A stretch of 64,000 nucleotides of DNA from Phytophthora sp. 'mugwort'. Its lineage: Eukaryota > Oomycota > Peronosporomycetes > Peronosporales > Peronosporaceae. Position 1 is the first letter of the stretch, and each line of letters starts with the position of its first letter. The stretch is taken from assembly GCA_033558025.1 (NCBI GenBank), contig JAUCEF010000007.1, positions 3,038,001 through 3,102,000 on the forward strand, written 5' to 3'. The notes under the pieces were generated by a model. That model had not been told where the DNA came from. It made no database searches and saw only the letters and a program-made list of their open reading frames with translations. The position numbers and the translations under genes are program-made. Below are positions 1 to 9,624 of the stretch, one piece after another.

Positions 1-1123
1 GTCTGGCGTGGCTTTAACGATATCCTGCACCGTCTGTTACATCGACATGGCTTCATATGGTGTGGCGGACACTACAATGCGAACCTCAACTTACTGTGAT
101 GGACACGCTTCGGTGCGCGGGCACGCGTATGAAATTGGTCGAAGTTCAGCGGATCATGGGCATTTTTTTTTGTCTATAAGCAGCCGATATTGCTAGCCTC
201 GGCGGTGGCGACATTCGTGCCCTTTAATAACCGTTGTTGGAAGTGTCTGGCGGGTGTTGAACATTCGACTGCCAAGGGTGACGCTTCGCTGCATTTATAG
301 ATTTGCGACTTCTACTTGCCAGCAGGACTACAACGACTTCAACTTGTCAGCAGGATCTACATATATGTACCGCACACGACGGACGTGTGGTAATGCGTTG
401 GTGCTCTACTGCAAGAATTTTGATGTTGCTTTGTATTCTCCTGGAAACTGCTCGAATGCTTTTCATTTTCTCCTTCTAACTTTTAAACGTTAAGAAGATC
501 AGTAGCTGTTAGGGCAAAGGTGCAGGAATCTATCGGGGACCGACATTACATGTACCGGTATCATTTAGCTGTCGACATATTAATATTGTTTGGTTGTGGT
601 TGGAAGCGACATCCGCGCAAGCTCGCCTTGCTTATGGAAGCAATGATCCAGTCATATCATTCTGGCTTGCCAGATATTGTGTGGTGGACTGGAGAAGCAA
701 GTGGTCAAAACGATGCGAGTGCCTGGGTGCTTCGAAGCGTTCGTAGTTATTTCCGTTGCCAGGCCTATTGCGTTGAGATGACGAAAAACACGAATACTGT
801 CAGCGTGCGCGGCCAGTACTTGCTCTGCTTTGATCATCAGATGGCATAAAACGCAGACAAGTCCATATTTAACACAGACACGATTCACCCCACAGCCTGC
901 TATTTACGAGTTTAAAAAATACTATGCGAGTGTGCGCTGGGCGCTGAGAAACTTAGCCGTTGCCCGCTCGTCTTGTCTAACTATACCAATATTCTACAGA
1001 CAACATTAAGTTAATTTAGACAGCTGGTCAACACAGGGTTTTTCGGCAGGGAGAGAGAATCGCCGCAGTCGCATCACTCAGGCATTGGCTTGCCAGATGG
1101 TGTTTCCATCTTAGCCAACATTA
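1..1123. other. Left edge, no gene recognised
   Basis: Several open frames of 60-110 codons exist here, the longest at 520-849 on the plus strand, but none shows a recognisable domain and the plus and minus frames overlap. I see no promoter motif that selects one. It lies just downstream of the 3' end of the minus-strand PX gene and probably holds its 3' region plus unassigned sequence. Confidence 0.4.
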
Positions 1124-1696
1124 TCAGGCGTCGTCGCGGAGAAACCTCTCGACCAGCGCTGGGATCGTCATGTAGCCGTCGCACGTGTAGTAGCGTTGCC
1201 GGGGCTTATCCTTGCCGCCAATAGCTAGCTCGATATACTTGTTGATGCCCTTGGCCAGTAGGCGACGGCGGATCTTCTTGTCCTTGATGAATAACTTGAT
1301 TAACAGGCGTGGCTGCGAAAAGCTAGTCACGAGGAAGTCCATGCTGTTGCTGCAGTACTTGCACGCGGCCCCACCGTCGTGCTGGCGCTGCGCGTAGCTC
1401 CATATCTGGTACCGCAGGTTGGCAAAGTCGTTGAAGCGCTTCTGAATGGTGTAGTCCGGTTCGTCTCGCCGCGACGCCTCCAGTCGTTTGTTGGTCGGGA
1501 TGCGGTTCGTGTGGTGCTTCAGATAGATGTCCACGAAGTAGTAGACAACGCCGCCGATCTCGGCGAAGTTGGTGATCTCGACGTGGTCGATTTTCTCCAG
1601 CACGCTGATGGGCTCCACTGCACTGGACGAGTGGTGTGGCGTCAGACAGACCGGAGATAGAGATGGTGCCCAGGCGCGCTCCCAGAAGTGGACCAT
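1124..1696 (-). CDS. Small PX-domain protein (solitary paralog)
   Basis: A protein of about 190 aa that is essentially one phox-homology (PX) domain; PX domains bind phosphoinositides on endosomal or other membranes. It aligns with the PX proteins at 3585-4202 and 8332-8949: the start of the domain reads IDHVEI, then VVYYFVDIYL, then QKRFNDFANLRYQ (the basic R/K-R-F/Y lipid-contact motif), then CKYC, and the C-terminus reads CDGYMTIPALVERFL. The open frame runs upstream to 1795 but begins there with GTG. The first ATG, at 1696, gives an N-terminus that matches the paralogs (SLSPV before the domain), so I chose it. In the Cys/His insert only the last CxxC is kept. Full-length but diverged, so probably a functional older family member. 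The lipid specificity cannot be read from the sequence. Confidence 0.8.
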   Translation of the reverse strand: MVHFWERAWAPSLSPVCLTPHHSSSAVEPISVLEKIDHVEITNFAEIGGVVYYFVDIYLKHHTNRIPTNKRLEASRRDEPDYTIQKRFNDFANLRYQIWSYAQRQHDGGAACKYCSNSMDFLVTSFSQPRLLIKLFIKDKKIRRRLLAKGINKYIELAIGGKDKPRQRYYTCDGYMTIPALVERFLRDDA

Positions 1697-3446
1697 GTGT
1701 GATGATGTGAATTGTGGCGGTGGTGGAGGAAGAAGGAAGGAGGCGGAAGCTCGCGATGCCGTTACAACAGTGATGCACCCTCCGAGTGATGGCACGGGTT
1801 TGACGCTCTAGTGGCGAATTGAGAACTGAAGACCAGGTCCGTGCCACCGAAGGCTGGTATTATACATGTGGCCAAGCCCAGGTATTTATACCTCTCGCGT
1901 AATTTTCGCGCGTGTGTAGCAGGCACTTAACCATCCGAGCCCTAAAGGCGGAAAACGGCTGGGTGCCATGCTCGCGGTCTCTGCACTCGGCGCTGCGCGA
2001 CACTATAGCCGCGAATATTCGGGATAGGCGTCCTAGCCGGCCACATCCGCCCAGTTCGACGTGTCTCCGAGCGCGATTTATGGGGACGGTGAAGACAAGC
2101 CAATCCCGATCTCCGGGATTGATCCAGTAGGTCGCTGTCCGGTGCTGGTGAACCTGGACGCCAGAGTTCACTGCGAGCCATCAGCGTACGGACTGAATGC
2201 TGTATATATTTGGTGACTGCCTTTCGTGTCAGCACAATGGAAGCTGATGAGGTCCGTGTAGCGTTGCCATATTGGCGACTGCATCTGATAAGTTTAAAGA
2301 CTGAACAAGAGACTATGCTCTCACCTTATCAACGTTGTAAGAGACCCGAGGAGAGACACCGTGATGTCTCCTGGGGACCTGTTTGAATCATTGGCTATTC
2401 CTTCTTTGAGTGAATGACCCGCATTGATCAGTTCACTATATGTATAGGGTCTAGCGGTTGCAGTAAAAGCGCGTCATATCTCGCTGCAGCAATGCTAACT
2501 CGTGCCAGTAGAACCAACTCCCTCCTTGGTGAGGGTCGGTCGGACTCAGGCTTCGATGCTCTTGCAAAGTTTTGATGATGTCGGAGGCCCTACTATGCCA
2601 AGTCTCAAAAATATTTTTCGCGTACTGGAAATTTTGATCAGCAAATCAACATTATTTCGGCGGTCTTGAACGTGACAAAAAAAATCGCGAGACAAGCTGG
2701 ATAGCCTGCTTAGAAGCCACGCCTTCACGACACATACCCGAGTGTGCAGTCCGACTGCAGATGTTCAATTTGATCGCGAAGAAGAGCTTGCTTCTCACGG
2801 TCCCCGCCAATACAAACACGGTTGCATGTTGCTGATCCCTTTGGTCCTTGCCTCATTTGGGTCATGGTGGTCTTAATTAAGGCGTGGAAGAAAGTCTCTA
2901 GAGGACCAGTGAGGATGTGCATTATTTCGTCAGCAAACTTAAACGCGCGACCTGGGGTACGTGTACGCTGCGTATTGAAACGACACATTGAGGATGATGC
3001 ACGCACCGGCACGGGGTATTTTCGTCGATTATCTAATGGAAAAAAACGCTGCCTGTGATTGCTTCTTGAACTCGCACCACGTCCCGACGAATAATAAGGT
3101 TAATGAATCAGTGGCTGGTGTCCACTAAACGAAGCCTGTCGACATCCGCACACTGAACGATAAATTATTCTTTGTCCTCGGACGTACCGCGTTATCACAA
3201 CGAGCAAGCAACATACCTGCCCACACGTTAAAGTATTTGTGCTGACAAACCGGAGAAAATTAACAACACTGCACACGTGTTTCCTCTATCACACTCGCTG
3301 CAGTGTAATAAAACGGCTTCGAAGCCTCACTCAAAATGTTCATGCATCTACTTTGCTGACCAAGTGCTCACCTACAAGTGAGATCGAGGATGATCAGATA
3401 TTGATACCAATTTTTCATTGATAGACATCGTCTACGGATAATTAAA
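1697..3446. other. Intergenic, with start of a segmental duplication
   Basis: Up to about 2250 this is the 5' flank of the PX gene at 1124-1696. From 2250 to 3160 I see no convincing gene; a 95-codon minus frame at 2725-3012 has no recognisable domain. From about 3165 the sequence is similar to 6080-6340 (for example around GTGCTGACAAA at 3239 and 6151), showing that the duplicated segment carrying the PX genes extends left of the inverted repeat. Confidence 0.5.
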
Positions 3447-3584
3447 ATACGGGTCGCTCTTTGCGCTACAACTCGCAAGTTGTCTAGAAAATAAATAGAT
3501 GAATATGTTACGGCGACACGCTGTCACGTTCTGACCTGCTGGACTTCTCGATGCTGTGTTGAGTCGCTAACAATAGAGCATTGC

Positions 3585-4202
3585 TTATGCGTCCTCCTTC
3601 TCGAGAAAGCGCTGCACCAAGTACGGGATGGCCTGGAAGCCGTCACACTCGAAGTTGCGCGGCAGCGGCTCTGACCTGCCGCCTAGCGTGATGCTGAGGA
3701 ACTCGTTGCAGAACGTCGTCATCAGCTTCTTGCGCGTGTCCACGCCCGTGACTAGTTTCACGAACAGCCGAGGCTGCGACATCGAGTGCACAATGTAACT
3801 CATGAACGCGTCACAGTACTTGCAGGACGTGCAGCCCTCCTCGTGCTTGCGCTGCGCGTACGCCCACACCTGGTAGCGCAGATCGGCGAAGTCGTTGAAG
3901 CGTCGCTCGAGCTGGTAGTCGGGTCGGCCACTGGGCGCGGCCTTGGCCACCTTAAGCGTCGGGATGCGCGACGTGCTGTGCTCCAGGAACACGTCCAGCA
4001 CGTAGTAGACGACGCCGTCGCGCTCCGTAGTGTGGTTGATCTCGATACGGTCGATCTTGGCCAGGAACGAGAGCGGCTCGGAAGCCTTGGACGACAGCGT
4101 GGGCGTGATGGTCACGGGAGACAGCGGCTGTAGGTGGGGGACCATCATCGGGGTCATGGTGGCGTCGGTGGTGGTCATAGTGGCAGTGGACGCAGAGGAC
4201 AT
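3585..4202 (-). CDS. Small PX-domain protein, left inverted copy
   Basis: 205 aa from a clear ATG at 4202. A Thr/Ser/Met-rich N-terminus of about 45 residues is followed by a PX domain: IDRIEI (50-55), VVYYVLDVFLE (64-74), the lipid-contact motif RRF at 100-102 and LRYQVWAY (108-115). It then has an insert with H120, C124, C127 and C130, which could bind a metal, and a C-terminal tail CDGFQAIPYLVQRFL shared by all family members. PX proteins are recruited to phosphoinositide-containing membranes; the absence of any other domain suggests a lipid-tethered adaptor. Protein and flanks are identical to the copy at 8332-8949, so the duplication is either very recent, homogenised, or an assembly product. 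The two genes are transcribed away from each other, each with its own copy of the promoter region. Confidence 0.88.
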   Translation of the reverse strand: MSSASTATMTTTDATMTPMMVPHLQPLSPVTITPTLSSKASEPLSFLAKIDRIEINHTTERDGVVYYVLDVFLEHSTSRIPTLKVAKAAPSGRPDYQLERRFNDFADLRYQVWAYAQRKHEEGCTSCKYCDAFMSYIVHSMSQPRLFVKLVTGVDTRKKLMTTFCNEFLSITLGGRSEPLPRNFECDGFQAIPYLVQRFLEKEDA

Positions 4203-4610
4203 TGTCGTCGTTTGAGTGAGGATGTTTTGGTGGTGAAGTGACTCGAGTGTCGCACTGCGGGCGGATGTGGAGACTGAACTAGACGTGGAAACTTGACAAG
4301 TGGGTCATCTAGACGGCCGTTTTGGGTCGTTTTGAGTCGGTGTTGCGCGCGGCTGCCGGCGGTCTCGGACGCTGTCTGCGACTATGCTTATCGTCCCGTC
4401 TCGGTCGCTGCTAACGATGGGCGCTTGGCAAGGGCGGACAACCGTGAAGGTTACCCATCACCACCAGCCAATCCGAACCTGTTCGCCTTCAACTTCGCGC
4501 GCTCATTGGCCAAGGCGGCAGCCCAAGCACCAGAGCACCGCAAATTCTCGCCGCGGACCTCCCCGAGATAATCACAACCAGACTGTCGGGGCGGCCAATC
4601 GACCGAGCGC
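4203..4610 (-). promoter_or_regulatory. PX gene promoter region, left copy
   Basis: Reading on the minus strand, this carries an oomycete Inr-like TCACTTCACC at 4232-4241, about 30 nt before the ATG, and three CCAAT/ATTGG boxes centred near 4470, 4507 and 4597. It is the exact mirror of 7924-8331. NF-Y-type factors usually bind such boxes; binding here is inferred. Confidence 0.55.
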
Positions 4611-5099
4611 TTTGGAGCTCTGAGTGATCGTCCGTGACGCTCCGGTCGTGGCAGGTCTCGTTCTGCTTGGCGTCGCAATGCCCCGTCCCAGGATGCCAAC
4701 TCGTGATCACGAGAATCTGTGTCTGTCGCCGCTGCTCCTTCTCAGCGAGCGAAAGGGCCGCTGCTCAGTACTCTGAGACGTAATGCGATTCTCACAAAGC
4801 GGCTCTTGCGGACTGTCCCATACCAAACGTGGATAGACACCAACACGTTGCGCTGCCGAGGATGGCGAGGCTGCTTCGTCGGCGGTCATCTCAACGCAGC
4901 GAGGCAATTTGCTGCTGTGCTCTCCAACGCCAATGTGACTTGATTATGGTGCTTGGTAGACGGTAGAAGTACCGCGACGCAGACGAACGCAATGCCGGGC
5001 TCGCACTGCTCGTTCGCTTTTCGGCGATCTTCCGGGCGTTAGCGCTGGCTACAGCTTGCTAGCTATATAGGCAAGCGCAGGCGTGCAGCCATCCATCTC

Positions 5100-6079
5100 A
5101 CCCTGTGTGGGAGTCTCGCCTGCCAGTCTCTCCTGAATCAGGACTCCTGATACATGTGCACTGTATCAGGTCCGGAAGAGAGATGTTCTTTCACTACGCT
5201 TGTGCAAACCGGCTCACGTCCACCATCGCCTCCAGGCCCGCCCACCTTCCTCGAAAAATCAATTACTGGAGCAGCTTCATCGTTCGCTCGTCGAGAAGCG
5301 AGACGGATTTCGCCCGCCTCAGAGCGACGGCGCCACCTATCAAGCAGCGAATTTGTACCGCTAGGCCGGGACGCCCAGCTCAGTAGGCCGGCGATCTTGT
5401 CGGTACATAAACTACAACGAATGCGACGGGGCATTTTTGCGCGCGGCATACAAAAACCAAGATTTCAGTAGCGCGTGTAAAGCTGAAGTTCATTTTACAC
5501 AAAAGAATGAGGATGGCGGTCAGGTGAATCATAACAACCTGATTGTCTGGATTCCAGGTGTATGATAGAAATTGAATATTAGAGATGCCATTTTACAGCA
5601 GTAACTCCATTACAACAATGCGTTAAGCAACGACAACCGGGAATGGTTATGAGAGCTCGATGCTGCACAGCGCCAGTAACACAACACACCTCACCCCGAC
5701 TTATTTGTTTAAACTCGATGCTTCGAGCAGCGACTTGCAGAAGATAATACGTTTGTCTTTATTCTGACTTTGCGGGCTGATAGGCTACAGCAAAACCCTG
5801 CTGCTGCGCCTTTATCCTTCAGCTAGGCAGAAAACAAGTTCTCTTGAAAAATATCCAGTTGCCTGCTATCTATAGCTATTTGTCAAATAATCCGTGGGAG
5901 GGCAGATTAAAGCAAGCTTGTTGACAATTAATGCACGAGATATCATAAGCGGAGCAACATCATTCCTTACTTAATATTTATGGACAAACGACACCCGTTC
6001 GAGCTTGCTGTGTTGCAGGATAGGACAGCTGCCCCACCGTCTAAGAGTGAAGCCATGTTGATGTCCACTCCTGCATGAT
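5100..6079. other. Inverted-repeat spacer, left part
   Basis: 5100-5470 is a diverged continuation of the inverted repeat: the stretch with CTGATACATGT, GTATCAGGTCCGGA and GCTCACGTCCACCATCGCC recurs inverted at about 7000-7400 with small indels. 5471-6079 is AT-rich and I see no gene in it. Confidence 0.6.
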
Positions 6080-6339
6080 ATAGTATTCTTTGCGCTCGGA
6101 TGTACCGCAATATCGTGATGAGCAAACAATCTACAAACACGTTGAAGTTATCGTGCTGACAAAATCGGAAGTCACCACGTTGTCTAAGGAGCAATAGTAG
6201 CAACAATCTCTTCAAGCACATTCGATGGGTCGGGTTAAAACAGCTCCGAAGCCACACATAAAATGCTGACATGCCTGCTCAGCTGAAGAAATGATCACTT
6301 ACAAAGTGATCGCGAAGATGATCGAATATTGATACCAAT

Positions 6340-6410
6340 CTACGAAGCAGCAATTCCTATCAATGAAGTGTTCATTGAAGTGTTCATTGATAGGAATTGC
6401 TGCTTCGTAG
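6340..6410. repeat. Perfect 28-bp foldback palindrome
   Basis: Arms 6340-6367 and 6383-6410 are exact reverse complements around a 15-bp spacer. The corresponding place next to the right inverted copy (about 9120-9165) has only the sequence of the 6383-6410 arm, so the 6340-6367 arm looks like an added inverted copy. Confidence 0.85.
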
Positions 6411-6578
6411 ACGTCGTCTACAAATAATTAAGATTTGCGCTACAACCTGCAAGTTGTCTAGGAAATAAATAGATGGATACGGTACGGCGACGCGCTGCCA
6501 CGCTCTGACCTGCCTTACTTGTCGATGCTGTGTTGTGTGGGCAACGCGGCGGGGCTTGAACTATCGCTAGAGCACTGC

Positions 6579-6840
6579 TTATGCGTCCTCCTTCTCAAGG
6601 AAGCGCTGCACCAAGTACGGGATGGCCTGGAAGCCGTCACACTCGAAGTTGCGCGGCCGCGGTTCTGACCTGCCACCACGCGTGAAGCTGAGGAACTCGT
6701 TGCAGAACGTCGTCATCAGCTTCTTGCGCGTGTCCACGCCCGTGACTAGCTTCACGAATAGCCGAGGCTGCGACATCGAGTGCACAATGTAACTCATGAA
6801 CGCGTCACAGTACTTGCAGGACGTGTAGCCCTCCTCGTGG
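6579..6840 (-). pseudogene. 5'-truncated PX gene fragment
   Basis: This fragment encodes the C-terminal part of the PX protein and is nearly identical to residues 120-205 of the intact copies, including CKYCDAFMSYIVHSM and the CDGFQAIPYLVQRFL tail. It begins abruptly at about 6840 within the Cys/His insert, where the first Cys (C124 in the intact copies) reads Tyr. The ATG at 6797 is an internal Met, so a 72-aa product is possible but would lack the phosphoinositide-contact motif. I regard it as a dead remnant of a third copy. Confidence 0.8.
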
Positions 6841-7434
6841 GCGACTGTGATAGACAGACCGAATTATGCGGCTGGTGGAAACTTGACAAGTGAGCTAATT
6901 TTGACATCTACTTCAGTACACGTAGAGCATGCGACATTATTTTGTGTGAAACTGAACTTCAGCTTTACACGCCTCGTGTGTCGGCGGTCACCACGAACGG
7001 TGTGACCGGCGACAAATTGCCGTCATCTTGGTTGTCGTATGCCACGCACGAAAATGCCCCGTCGCATGCATTGCACGTTTATACAAAATACAAGTCGCCC
7101 GCTTCTGCTTCTGAGCGGGGCGCCCGGCCTGGCGGTACAAATTCGCTGCGTGATAGGTGCGCCGTCGTTCCGAGGCGGGCGTGTCTTCCCGACGAGCGAA
7201 CGATGAAGTGTACATGTAGATATTTCGAGGAAGGTGAAGGTGGGCTGCTTGGCCTCGCGTCTCGCCCGGGTCAGCAGGCGATGGTGGACGTGAGCCGTTT
7301 TTTTTTTTGTGGTAACTTTGCACAAGCGTGGTGAAGGGTGGACTAACGTCTCTGCTCCGGACCTGATACGGTGTACATGTATCAGGAACACTGGCAGGCT
7401 GCCACAAGATGGCGAGTGCACGCCTACACAGGGC
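6841..7434. other. Inverted-repeat spacer, right part
   Basis: 6841-6985 is a remnant of PX 5' flank. From about 6990 to 7434 the sequence is the inverted, diverged counterpart of 5100-5470. It contains an 11-T run at 7302-7312 that the other side lacks. Overlapping frames of 130-140 codons on both strands are present but have no recognisable domain. Confidence 0.5.
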
Positions 7435-7923
7435 GAGATGGATGGCTGCACGCCTGCGCTTGCCTATATAGCTAGCAAGCTGTAGCCGGCGCTAACGCCC
7501 GGAAGATCGCCGAAAAGCGAACGAGCAGTGCGAGCCCGGCATTGCGTTCGTCTGCGTCGCGGCACTTCTACCGTCTACCAAGCACCATAATCAAGTCACA
7601 TTGGCGTTGGAGAGCACAGCAGCAAATTGCCTCGCTGCGTTGAGATGACCGCCGACGAAGCAGCCTCGCCATCCTCGGCAGCGCAACGTGTTGGTGTCTA
7701 TCCACGTTTGGTATGGGACAGTCCGCAAGAGCCGCTTTGTGAGAATCGCATTACGTCTCAGAGTACTGAGCAGCGGCCCTTTCGCTCGCTGAGAAGGAGC
7801 AGCGGCGACAGACACAGATTCTCGTGATCACGAGTTGGCATCCTGGGACGGGGCATTGCGACGCCAAGCAGAACGAGACCTGCCACGACCGGAGCGTCAC
7901 GGACGATCACTCAGAGCTCCAAA

Positions 7924-8331
7924 GCGCTCGGTCGATTGGCCGCCCCGACAGTCTGGTTGTGATTATCTCGGGGAGGTCCGCGGCGAGAATTTGCGGTGCT
8001 CTGGTGCTTGGGCTGCCGCCTTGGCCAATGAGCGCGCGAAGTTGAAGGCGAACAGGTTCGGATTGGCTGGTGGTGATGGGTAACCTTCACGGTTGTCCGC
8101 CCTTGCCAAGCGCCCATCGTTAGCAGCGACCGAGACGGGACGATAAGCATAGTCGCAGACAGCGTCCGAGACCGCCGGCAGCCGCGCGCAACACCGACTC
8201 AAAACGACCCAAAACGGCCGTCTAGATGACCCACTTGTCAAGTTTCCACGTCTAGTTCAGTCTCCACATCCGCCCGCAGTGCGACACTCGAGTCACTTCA
8301 CCACCAAAACATCCTCACTCAAACGACGACA
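7924..8331 (+). promoter_or_regulatory. PX gene promoter region, right copy
   Basis: It carries the Inr-like TCACTTCACC at 8293-8302, 30 nt before the ATG, with upstream ATTGG at 7935-7939, CCAAT at 8025-8029 and ATTGG at 8062-8066. It mirrors the left arm. Confidence 0.55.
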
Positions 8332-8949
8332 ATGTCCTCTGCGTCCACTGCCACTATGACCACCACCGACGCCACCATGACCCCGATGATGGTCCCCCAC
8401 CTACAGCCGCTGTCTCCCGTGACCATCACGCCCACGCTGTCGTCCAAGGCTTCCGAGCCGCTCTCGTTCCTGGCCAAGATCGACCGTATCGAGATCAACC
8501 ACACTACGGAGCGCGACGGCGTCGTCTACTACGTGCTGGACGTGTTCCTGGAGCACAGCACGTCGCGCATCCCGACGCTTAAGGTGGCCAAGGCCGCGCC
8601 CAGTGGCCGACCCGACTACCAGCTCGAGCGACGCTTCAACGACTTCGCCGATCTGCGCTACCAGGTGTGGGCGTACGCGCAGCGCAAGCACGAGGAGGGC
8701 TGCACGTCCTGCAAGTACTGTGACGCGTTCATGAGTTACATTGTGCACTCGATGTCGCAGCCTCGGCTGTTCGTGAAACTAGTCACGGGCGTGGACACGC
8801 GCAAGAAGCTGATGACGACGTTCTGCAACGAGTTCCTCAGCATCACGCTAGGCGGCAGGTCAGAGCCGCTGCCGCGCAACTTCGAGTGTGACGGCTTCCA
8901 GGCCATCCCGTACTTGGTGCAGCGCTTTCTCGAGAAGGAGGACGCATAA
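8332..8949 (+). CDS. Small PX-domain protein, right inverted copy
   Basis: This gene is the inverted twin of 3585-4202, with the same 205-aa protein at every residue. The start ATG follows ACGACGACA and lies about 30 nt after the Inr-like motif. The PX domain spans roughly residues 48-175, with RRF at 100-102 and the potential metal-binding set H120/C124/C127/C130, and ends in the family tail. It should act at phosphoinositide-containing membranes; the partner is unknown. Identity of both gene and 5' flank to the left copy implies identical regulation unless outer context matters, since the sequence beyond the arms differs. Confidence 0.88.
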   Translation: MSSASTATMTTTDATMTPMMVPHLQPLSPVTITPTLSSKASEPLSFLAKIDRIEINHTTERDGVVYYVLDVFLEHSTSRIPTLKVAKAAPSGRPDYQLERRFNDFADLRYQVWAYAQRKHEEGCTSCKYCDAFMSYIVHSMSQPRLFVKLVTGVDTRKKLMTTFCNEFLSITLGGRSEPLPRNFECDGFQAIPYLVQRFLEKEDA

Positions 8950-9087
8950 GCAATGCTCTATTGTTAGCGACTCAACACAGCATCGAGAAGTCCAGCAGGT
9001 CAGAACGTGACAGCGTGTCGCCGTAGCATATTCATCTATTTATTTTCTAGACAACTTGCGAGTTGTAGCGCAAAGAGCGACCCGTAT

Positions 9088-9620
9088 CTGATATATGAAG
9101 TATTTGTTATCCGTTGACGACGCCAAGCAGCAATTTCTATCAATGAATTGGTATCAAAATTCGATCTCACTTTGTAGATGAGCTTTTGAGTCGTGTTAGC
9201 ATTTTTAAAATGCTTAAAAGACTGTGCCGCAGCAACTGCGGTATTAGAGGAGATACCTTTTTAAAAGTTTAAAGTGTTGTCAATTTGCTCCTGAGTCGAC
9301 TCCCCGTTTCGCTTGTACAATTAATATCTTCAACGTCGTGGTAGACCAGGTTGCGTCCTCGATGCTATTTCGCGGTACGTTTGAGTGCAGCGGAAATTAT
9401 CTTGTTTCAGCGCACATGTTAACAAGCTCGTGACTAGATTACCACTCCGCCTCAAAACAAATGTCCGCTTCAGTCTCCGCCCGACGGCTATTGGCCAAAA
9501 AGCAGTGAAAGGCCGTCTAAGTGGTAGAAATGAGCGCCGTTCATCGAGCTGGTTCGAATGGTGTGCGTGGCTCGAGATAGATCGGAAAACTCAAGACGTA
9601 CCGGCGACTGCTAGGTAGGC
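9088..9620. other. Intergenic, no gene recognised
   Basis: The first 80 bases are diverged PX 3' flank. A 77-codon plus frame at 9385-9618 has no recognisable domain. The segment ends near the left side of a mariner-type relic. Confidence 0.4.
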
Positions 9621-9624
9621 TAAC

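Larger units (their letters stand above)
3447..5099. repeat. Left arm of 1653-bp near-perfect inverted repeat
   Basis: Position x in this arm pairs with 12534-x in the right arm (7435-9087). Identity stops abruptly at 3447/9087 and at 5099/7435. I found one mismatch, 3508 against 9026. Each arm holds a complete PX gene, about 900 bp of its 5' flank and its 3' end. Beyond the inner edge, homology continues at lower identity (5100-5470 against about 6990-7434). Confidence 0.9.
6080..6840. repeat. Direct, diverged copy of the PX gene 3' region
   Basis: This segment resembles about 3165-3850 in the same orientation, covering the 3' flank and the last third of the PX coding region. Homology stops at about 6840, in the middle of the PX domain, and the flank then resumes with GGAAACTTGACAAGTG near 6879, which lies upstream of the gene in the intact copies (4289). 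This third copy therefore has an internal deletion removing the N-terminal two-thirds of the gene and the proximal promoter. Confidence 0.7.
7435..9087. repeat. Right arm of 1653-bp near-perfect inverted repeat
   Basis: This arm is the reverse complement of 3447-5099 (coordinates sum to 12534). Outside 9087 only diverged homology continues, to about 9170, with the flank of the other PX copies. Confidence 0.9.

Noticed and set aside
520..888. Overlapping 109-codon plus and 78-codon minus frames
   Set aside because: No domain, no promoter motif and the two frames shadow each other, so neither is supported as a gene.
2725..3012. 95-codon minus frame with helical look
   Set aside because: No recognisable family, no good start context, and it lies in otherwise unstructured intergenic DNA.
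3786..4133. Plus-strand frame of 115 codons opposite the PX gene
   Set aside because: Antisense shadow of a GC-rich coding region; repeated identically in the right arm for the same reason.
5138..5471. Frames of about 105 codons on both strands in the inverted-repeat spacer
   Set aside because: The related copy at 6990-7434 has indels that break any common frame, so no coding constraint is evident.
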